Shown here in pieces: positions 1 through 5,078 of a stretch of DNA of 5,078 nucleotides. The notes below the pieces were generated by a model. That model did no database searches. It saw nothing but the letters and a program-made list of their open reading frames with translations, and was not told where the DNA came from. The stretch comes from Tateyamaria sp. (GTDB taxonomy: Bacteria; Pseudomonadota; Alphaproteobacteria; Rhodobacterales; Rhodobacteraceae). The stretch spans positions 1 to 5,078 of the forward strand of contig JABITU010000327.1 in assembly GCA_018668195.1 (NCBI GenBank). The letters run 5' to 3'. How positions within the stretch are numbered: the stretch's first letter is position 1; each line of letters begins with the position of its first letter. Position numbers and translations under genes: made by a program.

Positions 1-1326
1 AGCCACTACGACGTGTTGCAAGCAGAAACTATTGCGGATGCTGTGCGAGCAATCCGCAAATCCATGCCTGACCTGATCTTGTTTTCAGGAACGGCGACGG
101 ACGGTGGGCCGCTTCGTTTGATGGCGCGGCTGCAAAAAACGCCGGGAGCTGGCAAGGTTCCAGTTATAGCACTCAGCGGTTGTGCCTCTGCGGCAGACAG
201 AATGCGAATGCTCGCCGCAGGCGTTGACGATGTGATGCAGAAGCCGGTGGACGATGCACTGCTCGTAGCACGTGTTCGCAGCTTGGTTCGGGCCTATGCG
301 TCGGGCAGCGAATGGCAACTGCGCGATGATACATCACGGGCTCTTGGATTTGCTGAAGCCACTGCAACCTTTGGCTCTGCTCAACGCGTCAAGCTGGTCA
401 CGCATAGCATAACGGGCATTGGCCCTTGGCAATCTGCGTTGCGCGGGCGCACCGCGGCGCAGGTTTCTGCCTGCCTGCCAGCCCATGCGGTCAGCGGATC
501 GGCCGATGATGATGAAACAGACGCATTTGTTTTTTTGGTTGAACCCGGCGCTGATGCCGAAATGCTCAGCCTGTTGGCGACGATACGCAGTCACGCCAGC
601 ACCCGCCACAGCGCGATCATGGTGATCCTGAGCAAGGTAAATACTGCGCTCGGTGCGCAGATGTTGGACATGGGGGCCAACGACCTGATGTGCTTTGGTC
701 CAGATGTTTCAGAAGTGGCACAGCGTCTGGGTACGTTGCTGGCACGTAAACGCCAGGATGATGCGCTGCGCGACACTGTCCGGTCAGGCGTTGAGGCGGC
801 TATCAGCGATCCGCTCACAGGTCTGCACAACCGTCGCTATGCGATGCCACACCTAGCAAGGGTTGCCGAACGCTCACTTAGGGCAAAAAAGCCATTTGCA
901 GTGATGGTTGCGGACATGGATCACTTCAAACTCATCAACGACACCTACGGGCACGCTGCAGGCGATGCCGTGCTGGTCGAAACAGCCAATCGATTGCGCG
1001 AAAACCTGCGTGCTGTGGACCTGATCGCGCGCATTGGGGGCGAGGAATTCATGATTGTTTTGCCCGGAACTAATTTAGCCAGTGCGAAATCAGCTGCAAC
1101 CAGACTGTGTCGCGTGATCGGCAAACGTCCTTTTGACTTGCCGAGTCTGGACACACCGCTTTTGGCCACGGTGTCCATCGGCATGACCGTTTGCGATCCC
1201 GTTGCTTTAACATCAGTAAAATGCGCTCACTCAGCAGAAGCGCTGCTGCAACGTGCAGACAAGGCTCTCTATGGCGCCAAAGCAAAGGGCCGCAATCGCG
1301 TGGCGCTCAACCGTCCCGCAGCGTGA
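1..1326 (+). CDS. pleD: PleD-type response regulator / diguanylate cyclase, 5' end missing
   Basis: This cytoplasmic enzyme would make cyclic di-GMP from two GTP and so influence motility, attachment or cell-cycle decisions. The reading frame is open from base 1 (Ser-His-Tyr-Asp before the GTG at 13), so the start lies upstream and roughly 25 residues of the first receiver are missing. Counting from the GTG, residues 1-98 form the rest of receiver 1, about 115-245 a second receiver-like domain, and about 255-430 the GGDEF domain. The cyclase half is intact: DPLTGLHNRR from residue 266, a DMDHFKLIND stretch, GGEEF at 342-346 (bases 1036-1050), and an RAVD inhibitory site five residues before it (bases 1009-1020). 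In receiver 1 the motif PDLIL is followed by Phe-Ser where the phospho-acceptor Asp is expected (Ser at bases 85-87). The conserved Lys survives in KPVDD. Receiver 2 also shows no clear acceptor Asp. Cyclase activity is therefore likely, but control by phosphorylation is doubtful. The downstream neighbour is convergent. Confidence 0.9.
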   Translation, partial: SHYDVLQAETIADAVRAIRKSMPDLILFSGTATDGGPLRLMARLQKTPGAGKVPVIALSGCASAADRMRMLAAGVDDVMQKPVDDALLVARVRSLVRAYASGSEWQLRDDTSRALGFAEATATFGSAQRVKLVTHSITGIGPWQSALRGRTAAQVSACLPAHAVSGSADDDETDAFVFLVEPGADAEMLSLLATIRSHASTRHSAIMVILSKVNTALGAQMLDMGANDLMCFGPDVSEVAQRLGTLLARKRQDDALRDTVRSGVEAAISDPLTGLHNRRYAMPHLARVAERSLRAKKPFAVMVADMDHFKLINDTYGHAAGDAVLVETANRLRENLRAVDLIARIGGEEFMIVLPGTNLASAKSAATRLCRVIGKRPFDLPSLDTPLLATVSIGMTVCDPVALTSVKCAHSAEALLQRADKALYGAKAKGRNRVALNRPAA

Positions 1327-1381
1327 CGACTATTTGACCAAACCAACCGGCCGGGTCACCAAATCAAGATCTGCACAGTGC

Positions 1382-1876
1382 CTATTTGCGATCTTTGACG
1401 CGTCCACGCGACCCGCGGCTCAAGACCACTTCGATCCTATCAATATAAGCAAGACGGTTTTTGATGCTCATACCTTCAACCGCGTCCAGCCAGGCAGATT
1501 GAGCCACGGTTTGAATTTGGCTTACATCTGCACCTTGGCGGTTCAAAATGTTTGATACCTGAGTGCGATCAAAGGGTTCCAAGCGCAGCACGTTCACCAT
1601 GTCTTTGAATGCAGCTTTGCGATCAGCGCGCCGTGGCGAGGACGGATCGTTGCGAATAGCCCTCAGCAAAGAACGCCTCTCTTGACCAGGCAAAGCGATG
1701 ACATACGGCGCCGCATAGCCCAGGTTTGACCGCACCTCGCGCAATGGGGCTATCCGCATCATCATGCCAGCCACAAGTCCCACCACCGCAAGATTTAAAG
1801 CCAACGAAACAGCGAGAACCACCTTAACCCAACGCGGGCAACGCAAGTCCACAACCGGGGGGGGCAAATTTGTCAT
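1382..1876 (-). CDS. Membrane-anchored periplasmic protein of the CnrX/Metal_resist ('periplasmic heavy-metal sensor') type
   Basis: This is a 164-residue protein with a short cytoplasmic N-terminus, one membrane segment (about residues 17-40, rich in Leu/Val/Ala) and a helical periplasmic domain. The SLALNLAVVGLVAG membrane motif and a late helix of the form MSxxxRxAYxDR match what I recall of Rhodobacteraceae proteins annotated as periplasmic heavy-metal sensors (Metal_resist, related to CnrX and Spy/CpxP). The start was placed at the ATG at 1876-1874 because it overlaps the upstream stop in an ATGA junction and is preceded by GAGGAAAGG. An in-frame start 24 bases earlier would add residues MGFGRGKA and is less likely. 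It is the last gene of an operon with the sigma factor and a small membrane protein, which suggests a role in controlling the sigma factor. The periplasmic part contains no His or Cys, unlike the metal-binding CnrX. A metal-sensing role is therefore uncertain, and an envelope-stress or Spy-like role is the main alternative. Confidence 0.8.
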   Translation of the reverse strand: MTNLPPPVVDLRCPRWVKVVLAVSLALNLAVVGLVAGMMMRIAPLREVRSNLGYAAPYVIALPGQERRSLLRAIRNDPSSPRRADRKAAFKDMVNVLRLEPFDRTQVSNILNRQGADVSQIQTVAQSAWLDAVEGMSIKNRLAYIDRIEVVLSRGSRGRVKDRK

Positions 1877-2244
1877 AGCCTTTCCTCTTCCAAATCCCAT
1901 CCAAAGGCCGACAGGCCAGATTGGCTGTCATAATTTTCAAAAAAGCCAAAAGAAAACAGTGTGTCAACGTCAGACGGATCAATAGCACCAAGCCCAATAA
2001 CCAGTCCTGTGAAGCCGGCAGCCAGCACCCCTCCGACACCAAACCAACCACCAACACCAGCTACGAATTCATGCCATAAAGAAGCCGACTCAGCCCTGCC
2101 GCCGGGCGGGGGCAGCTTTGCTGTCGCATCCACTAAAACACGTGCCATCAAATCTTGAGAGGGCTTAGGCACTGGGGCAATAGCCACATCGTCAAGCAAT
2201 GCGTCCACCCATGCATCAGCATTTGTCTTGCGATCATGTGTCAT
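1873..2244 (-). CDS. Small single-pass membrane protein, candidate anti-sigma factor
   Basis: This is a 123-residue protein encoded between an ECF sigma factor and a CnrX-like protein. The N-terminal half is polar and acidic, with a PSQDLMARVLVDA segment at about residues 28-40. A glycine-rich hydrophobic segment at about 66-88 is the only likely membrane span, and the tail ends in acidic residues (GWDLEEERL). I recall that homologues in Rhodobacteraceae are often labelled 'dihydroorotate dehydrogenase', but nothing here resembles that enzyme, which is far larger and binds FMN. By position and shape it could be a CnrY-like anti-sigma factor holding the sigma factor at the membrane; this is inference. 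The ATG at 2244 was chosen because AGGG lies 9 bases upstream. It overlaps the sigma stop by 11 bases, so translation is probably coupled. Alternative in-frame starts are an ATG at 2253 and a TTG at 2265. Its stop overlaps the next gene's start (ATGA). Confidence 0.75.
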   Translation of the reverse strand: MTHDRKTNADAWVDALLDDVAIAPVPKPSQDLMARVLVDATAKLPPPGGRAESASLWHEFVAGVGGWFGVGGVLAAGFTGLVIGLGAIDPSDVDTLFSFGFFENYDSQSGLSAFGWDLEEERL

Positions 2245-2830
2245 GTCTTTCATCCCTATATCCAAGGGCAGAAGCTTGCCCTTTCAAAGCAGCGGCAAGG
2301 GCCTTTTTGCCCCGCGCTGTCAAGCTTTCTACCGCTTTTGTACTCACACCAAGCCGGTCGGCAATCTCTGGGTTTGCGGCGCCGTCGAAATGGCGCATCA
2401 TGACTGCAATACGCTGACGCTCGGGCAACGAAGCAAGAGCGTCACGGAGCGCGGATGCCCGCGCATTCGACTGAAGGCGCGCTTCGACAGAGGGGGTAGG
2501 ATCAGGTGGTTCAGCGACCGTGTCCAACGCCACATTGCCACGCGGACGTTTGCGCAGGCGATCAGTGCACAGGTTAGCCACCACGCGGTAGAGCCAAGTA
2601 GTTACCCTGGCCTCTCCACTGCGCCACTCCGGGGCCACGCGCCACAAACGCATCATTGCGTCCTGAGCAACGTCCTCGGCCTCGGTCGCATCTCCTAGCA
2701 TCCGAAAAGCCTGTGCATGTACGCGCGGCACCAGCCGGGCGGTCAACGCGCGGGCCGCTGCCGCATCACCACGCGCATAACGAGCCAGCAGGGCTGAATC
2801 ATCCGCATCGGTCTGATCATCAAAGAGCAT
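2234..2830 (-). CDS. ECF-type RNA polymerase sigma factor (sigma-70 family)
   Basis: A protein of about 198 residues that would direct RNA polymerase to a small regulon. Region sigma-2 spans about residues 29-96, with the typical sequence AFRMLGDATEAEDVAQDAMM, then a Trp-rich stretch and TTWLYRVVANLCTDRLRK. A Pro-rich linker follows. Sigma-4 lies at about 127-182, with LPERQRIAVMMRHFDG and a helix-turn-helix at about 153-174 (NPEIADRLGVSTKAVESLTARGKKAL). There is no sigma-3 domain, and the length fits the ECF group. The ATG at 2830 has AGGA 5 bases upstream. An ATG at 2836 is possible, and a TTG at 2869 would run through the GC-rich hairpin, so it is disfavoured. It is the first gene of a three-gene overlapping operon with a candidate anti-sigma and a CnrX-like protein, an order recalling cnrYXH-type systems. 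No convincing ECF promoter was found upstream, so autoregulation cannot be claimed. The ECF subgroup was not determined. Confidence 0.92.
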   Translation of the reverse strand: MLFDDQTDADDSALLARYARGDAAAARALTARLVPRVHAQAFRMLGDATEAEDVAQDAMMRLWRVAPEWRSGEARVTTWLYRVVANLCTDRLRKRPRGNVALDTVAEPPDPTPSVEARLQSNARASALRDALASLPERQRIAVMMRHFDGAANPEIADRLGVSTKAVESLTARGKKALAAALKGQASALGYRDERHDT

Positions 2831-2855
2831 CGTCATCCTGATGTTGTGGCTACAA

Positions 2856-2888
2856 TGCCCCCGTCCCAATTAACAAGGAGTGGGGGCA
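2856..2888 (-). terminator. GC-rich hairpin after the EF-hand gene, possible terminator or attenuator
   Basis: Arms TGCCCCC (2856-2862) and GGGGGCA (2882-2888) are perfectly complementary. The stem can be extended by a G·U pair and, past one bulged base, by TCC/GGA, leaving a loop of about 10 A/T-rich bases. On the minus strand it lies 8 bases after the EF-hand stop codon and about 25 bases before the sigma-factor start. The tract that follows on the minus strand is only TTGTA, so it lacks the strong T-run of a classical intrinsic terminator. It may reduce read-through from the EF-hand gene into the sigma operon, or it may be a regulatory stem or operator. Confidence 0.45.
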
Positions 2889-2896
2889 CTGGCCGG

Positions 2897-3340
2897 TCAA
2901 TTCTTCAAAAGGCGGCTTTTGCGATAGCGTTTGATTTTGGCCTGTGCTTGTTCGAACTCTTGCTTAGAAAGAGCACCGCTGCTGTCGGCATCCATACGGT
3001 CAAAGATGCGCGCAGGATCGCGACGGCCCTGCATCTCGCTGGGCGACAGCTTACCATCCGCATTTACATCCATCCGCTTTAGCATCCGCTGTGAACGCTT
3101 CGCTGCAAGATTTTTGGCATGAGCTTCTAGTTCTGCAGCAGTCAAAAATCCGTCGCCATCGGTATCAGCAGTGCCAAAACGAACTAGTGCGCTGGCCTGC
3201 ATCTCTTGCAGAGTGACCTCGCCGTTTCCATTCGTATCAAGGGCCGAGAAATCGGGATCGTGCGTATTGGCCATAACCATGGTAGTGAACACACCCAGCG
3301 TGGTGGATGCTACGGCTGCGAATAACGTTGTTCGTTTCAT
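2897..3340 (-). CDS. Secreted EF-hand calcium-binding protein
   Basis: This is a 147-residue protein with an N-terminal signal peptide (MKRTT, a hydrophobic core, and a probable cut after MVMA at residue 24), so it should be periplasmic or exported. Four 12-residue EF-hand loops can be read: DTNGNGEVTLQE (35-46), DTDGDGFLTAAE (59-70), DVNADGKLSPSE (91-102) and DADSSGALSKQE (117-128). Each has acidic or Asn/Ser ligands at positions 1, 3 and 5, Gly at 6 and Glu at 12, so all four could bind Ca2+. The tail is strongly basic (KIKRYRKSRLLKN). The frame is open further upstream, but the ATG at 3340 is chosen because GGAGAGG precedes it and the signal peptide begins there. It lies upstream of the sigma factor on the same strand, separated by a hairpin. 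Whether it is a calcium buffer, sensor or partner of the sigma system cannot be told from sequence. Confidence 0.9.
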   Translation of the reverse strand: MKRTTLFAAVASTTLGVFTTMVMANTHDPDFSALDTNGNGEVTLQEMQASALVRFGTADTDGDGFLTAAELEAHAKNLAAKRSQRMLKRMDVNADGKLSPSEMQGRRDPARIFDRMDADSSGALSKQEFEQAQAKIKRYRKSRLLKN

Positions 3341-3553
3341 AGTGCCTCTCCGTGTATTTTGCTTTTCTGCCAATCCTGCTCTTTTCAGCAGTCTGATAGA
3401 TGTCAAACGCATCAGTCTCGCAATTCCGTCGAAATAAATTTCGCTCCAGCATTCGATGGGCCAGCGCGACATGGGGACGCAAGGACAGTTTGCGCAATTT
3501 CCATTTGCCACTCGGGCCATCAATGTTTGGCGGCCACCGCTAAGGACTTAGGT
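3341..3553. promoter_or_regulatory. Divergent intergenic region between the EF-hand and DUF983 genes
   Basis: About 213 bases separate two divergent starts, so promoters for both genes should lie here. A perfect palindrome, CGAAAT-AA-ATTTCG, sits at 3430-3443, about 90 bases from the EF-hand start and 110 from the DUF983 start; it could be an operator. A TTGACA hexamer on the minus strand (3406-3401) resembles a -35 box for the EF-hand gene, but no good -10 box follows at the right distance. A small CTGCT/AGCAG hairpin (3376-3391) would lie in that gene's leader. No RNA gene was recognised. Confidence 0.4.
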
Positions 3554-3967
3554 ATGGATAATGAATCAGACCAGTCGCGCATGTCGCACGATCCGCGTGA
3601 GACATTAATACGTCGCTTGCGCCCTGCCCTCCTTCGAGGCTGGCGCAGACGGTGCCCGCGCTGTGGTCAGGGGCGACTGCTGAAAAGCTACTTGCAGGTG
3701 GCTGGAAACTGCCCAGTTTGCAAACTTGACTACTCGCACCACCGCGCCGATGACGGGCCCGCATATTTGACCATTCTGCTTGTCGGACACCTAATGGCAC
3801 CTCTGTTGCACTTGACTTTTGTAACATGGCGACCCGAGCCGTTGGTGCTTTTTACAATATTTGCGGTTGGCTGCGTCGGCTTGTCGCTCTACCTTCTACC
3901 AAGGCTAAAGGGGGCCATCGTGGGTTTACAGTGGGCACGGAAAATGGGCGGCTTTGGTCAAACCTAG
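3554..3967 (+). CDS. DUF983 family zinc-ribbon membrane protein
   Basis: This is a 137-residue protein. An Arg-rich N-terminal stretch leads into CPRCGQGRLL (Cys 34 and 37) and, after about 15 residues, CPVCKLDYS (Cys 53 and 56). This four-cysteine zinc ribbon is characteristic of DUF983. The sequence DDGPAY then opens two membrane segments, at about residues 71-92 and 95-115, followed by a basic, conserved-looking tail (LPRLKGAIVGLQWARKMGG). The biochemical function of the family is not known to me. The ATG at 3554 is chosen because AAGGA lies 7 bases upstream; a second ATG at 3581 would still keep the whole domain. The NUDIX gene follows 45 bases later on the same strand, so the two are probably co-transcribed. 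I recall this pairing in other Rhodobacteraceae. The gene is divergent from the EF-hand gene. Confidence 0.9.
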   Translation: MDNESDQSRMSHDPRETLIRRLRPALLRGWRRRCPRCGQGRLLKSYLQVAGNCPVCKLDYSHHRADDGPAYLTILLVGHLMAPLLHLTFVTWRPEPLVLFTIFAVGCVGLSLYLLPRLKGAIVGLQWARKMGGFGQT

Positions 3968-4012
3968 TGATCGCCACCCTGCCCAAGCGCACTATAAAAG
4001 GCAGAATAACAG

Positions 4013-4702
4013 ATGACCGAAATCGACAAACGCCAGGTCCGAAACGCCTCAACGGTGATCGTTCTGCGCGACCGTGACACCCATCCTAGCATTCTGATGG
4101 GCCAACGCGGCGCACGTGCAGTTTTCATGCCCAACAAGTTCGTTTTTCCAGGCGGTGCCGTAGATATCTCTGATCACAATGTGCCGCTGGCTAGCCCGCT
4201 GACCGCCCCCAATGACACGCGCCTGGATGAGGACAGCACTCCAGGCCTTGGCCCTGCACTGGCCGCCGCCGCAATTCGCGAATTGTTCGAAGAAACCGGT
4301 CAGGTCTTGGGACAACCCGGCGGCTGGCCAGACGCCCCCACCAACTGGAAGGATTTCGCAGCCACCGGCCACCGCCCGCATGCAGGACCACTGCAATTTG
4401 TGTTTCGCGCGCTGACACCGCCGGGTCGCCCCCGTCGCTTTGACGCCCGATTTTTTATGATAGATGCTGATGATCTGACATCAGACCCGGACGATTTCAG
4501 CCGCGCCTCGGACGAGCTGTCTCACTTGCAGTGGGTTCCCTTGGACAAGGCACGCAGCTTTGATATGCCCTTTATCACCGAAGTTGTCTTAAGCGAGATT
4601 AATGCTCGCATCACAGACCGCGCCCCTCCGCCAAGTGTCCCTTATTTCAGGAACAACGACGAAGAGAGCCTTTTTCTGCGCCTGCGCGGACGCCCAATGT
4701 AG
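4013..4702 (+). CDS. NUDIX hydrolase, NUDT19-like with split Nudix box
   Basis: This is a 229-residue cytoplasmic enzyme expected to hydrolyse a nucleoside diphosphate linked to another group. The fold starts with ASTVIVLRD and MGQRGARAVFMPNKFVFPGG. The Nudix core RELFEETG (residues 89-96) carries the metal-binding Glu residues. The Gly-Gly that normally begins the Nudix box (47-48) is about 40 residues away instead of the usual dozen or so. Such an insertion is a feature of the NUDT19/acyl-CoA diphosphatase-like branch, so a CoA-type substrate is possible but not shown. The C-terminus PYFRNNDEESLFLRLRGRP looks like the normal family ending. The last codon and the TAG stop fall in what appears to be the tip of an inserted IS481-type element (TGTAG from 4698), so the original last residues were probably replaced. 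The ribosome binding site is weak (AAAGG about 12 bases upstream). Confidence 0.9.
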   Translation: MTEIDKRQVRNASTVIVLRDRDTHPSILMGQRGARAVFMPNKFVFPGGAVDISDHNVPLASPLTAPNDTRLDEDSTPGLGPALAAAAIRELFEETGQVLGQPGGWPDAPTNWKDFAATGHRPHAGPLQFVFRALTPPGRPRRFDARFFMIDADDLTSDPDDFSRASDELSHLQWVPLDKARSFDMPFITEVVLSEINARITDRAPPPSVPYFRNNDEESLFLRLRGRPM

Positions 4703-4912
4703 ATATGTACGGGCTCCCGAGACACTCCCTGTAAATTTTTTGATTTGGGATGGAGGACGTATTCATGACGAGCGAAGAATGCGACGTTTAACGCAAACTT
4801 AAAGTGCTCCAGCACGCCGAGAAGATTGGCGATACCTGCAAAGCCTGTCGATATTTTGGGATCGGCAGGTCCAGTTTCTATAGATGGCGTGATGCATACC
4901 AAAAGCATGGTG
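4698..4912 (+). mobile_element. Left-end remnant of an IS481-type insertion sequence
   Basis: The segment begins TGTAG, consistent with the TG... terminus of IS481-family elements. It continues through a leader containing GAGACACTCCCTGT and an A/T-rich stretch to a ribosome binding site (GGAGG at 4752-4756) and the transposase start at 4765. Sequence recognisable as this transposase stops at about 4911, where an IS21-like end begins. The exact left boundary at 4698 is inferred from the TGT motif and from the point where the NUDIX protein's family-like ending stops. No target duplication can be seen because the right end is absent. Confidence 0.55.
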
Positions 4913-4929
4913 TGTCAACGGGGGCGTAA
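4765..4929 (+). pseudogene. Broken N-terminus of an IS481-family transposase
   Basis: Starting at the ATG at 4765 (GGAGG 8 bases upstream), translation reads MTSEECDV, then a TAA stop at 4789-4791. In the same frame it continues RKLKVLQHAEKIGD and CRYFGIGRSSFYRW up to YQKHG at about 4911. This is the N-terminal helix-turn-helix of the IS481-type transposases that, from memory, begin MTSEERDVRRKL. The TAA sits where an Arg codon is expected. After HG the family sequence ends abruptly, and a second stop (TAA, 4927-4929) follows within the foreign IS21-like sequence. The DDE catalytic domain is missing, so the gene cannot make an active transposase. Confidence 0.8.
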
Positions 4930-4968
4930 AAACCTGCCAGCGTAGCGGAGCAAAAGTAGGCCACTTGG
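4913..4968. mobile_element. Probable IS21-family terminal segment (remnant)
   Basis: At the exact point where the IS481 transposase homology stops, the sequence becomes TGTCAACGGGGGCGTAAAA. It contains two spaced, imperfect repeats 24 bases apart: GCGTAAAAACCTGCCA (4924-4939) and GAGCAAAAGTAGGCCA (4948-4963), with 10 of 16 positions identical. IS21-family ends start with TG and carry such repeated transposase-binding sites with GTAAAA...CCA cores. No istA or istB coding sequence follows. The right limit is approximate. Confidence 0.5.
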
Positions 4969-4987
4969 CATGACTTTGGCTTAGGCG

Positions 4988-5078
4988 TTTTATGAGCAAG
5001 CCCGTAATCGGAACACCGCTTACTCACGGCTCATACGGTTTGACATGATCTGTGCGCCAAATGGCATTGAACATCGCT
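4988..5078 (+). pseudogene. Fragment of a second IS481-type transposase (integrase core), continues past the window
   Basis: The frame beginning at 4988 reads FYEQARNRNTAYSR, then RFDMI and NGIEHR at the window edge. This resembles the catalytic-core part of IS481-family transposases in which NGIEHRLTKP is followed by HPWTNGQVERMN. That group differs from the one supplying the N-terminal fragment at 4765. A stop (TAG) lies in frame at 4982-4984 and no start or N-terminal domain precedes it, so the piece is 5'-truncated. Whether its 3' part is complete cannot be seen. Confidence 0.65.

Noticed and set aside
1335..1358. TGACC...GGTCA inverted repeat between the convergent pleD and CnrX-like genes, as a bidirectional terminator
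   Set aside because: Only 5 paired bases with a 14-base loop and no T-run on either side; too weak to call.
2869..2900. Sigma-70 promoter for the sigma operon (TTGACC at 2900-2895, GTTAAT at 2874-2869, minus strand)
   Set aside because: The spacing is 20 bases, too long for a standard promoter, and the match of the -10 is only moderate.
3470..3505. ECF-type promoter (GGAAA...CGTC) on the minus strand upstream of the EF-hand gene
   Set aside because: The spacer is about 18 bases and the -35 match is imperfect; such a pattern is easily found by chance.
3341..3523. Upstream extension of the EF-hand reading frame by 61 residues
   Set aside because: The extra residues look random, contain no domain, and would bury the clear signal peptide and ribosome binding site at 3340.
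3359..3553. Upstream extension of the DUF983 reading frame by 65 residues
   Set aside because: It overlaps the divergent promoter region, has no domain, and the ATG at 3554 has a good ribosome binding site.
4642..4999. Minus-strand open frames across the NUDIX end and IS remnants
   Set aside because: They run antisense to recognisable transposase and NUDIX coding sequence and show no protein-like features.

Overview
The window looks like chromosomal DNA of an alphaproteobacterium, most likely from the Rhodobacteraceae (Roseobacter-type). The evidence is the PleD-type diguanylate cyclase, the neighbouring DUF983 and NUDIX genes, and a sigma factor / small membrane protein / 'periplasmic heavy-metal sensor' gene set of a kind I associate with that family. 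This placement comes from recalled family patterns, not from a search.

Layout. (1) 1-1326, plus strand: the 3' part of a pleD-like gene whose beginning lies outside the window. It has two receiver-like domains that appear to have lost the phospho-acceptor Asp, followed by an intact GGEEF cyclase domain with an RxxD inhibitory site. (2) 1382-2830, minus strand: a tightly overlapping three-gene operon. In transcription order it holds an ECF-type sigma factor, a small protein with one membrane segment, and a membrane-anchored periplasmic protein of the CnrX/Metal_resist type. (3) 2897-3340, minus strand: just upstream of the sigma gene on the same strand, a secreted protein with four EF-hand loops. 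A strong GC-rich hairpin separates it from the sigma gene. (4) 3341-3553: a divergent intergenic region containing a 14-bp palindrome. (5) 3554-4702, plus strand: a DUF983 zinc-ribbon membrane protein and a NUDIX hydrolase, probably co-transcribed. (6) 4698-5078: a patchwork of insertion-sequence remnants. It comprises the left end and broken start of an IS481-type transposase, a segment resembling an IS21-family end with spaced repeats, and a piece of the catalytic core of a second IS481-type transposase that runs off the window.

How the genes may work together. The gene order of the minus-strand operon resembles the CnrH/CnrY/CnrX arrangement (sigma factor, membrane anti-sigma, periplasmic sensor). 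However, the sensor-like protein has no His or Cys in its periplasmic part, so classical Ni/Co sensing is unlikely. The adjacent secreted EF-hand protein suggests that calcium or an envelope signal could be involved; this is inference. The most interesting candidate system is this EF-hand / sigma / membrane protein / CnrX-like set. The IS debris has abutted, and apparently defines, the 3' end of the NUDIX gene.
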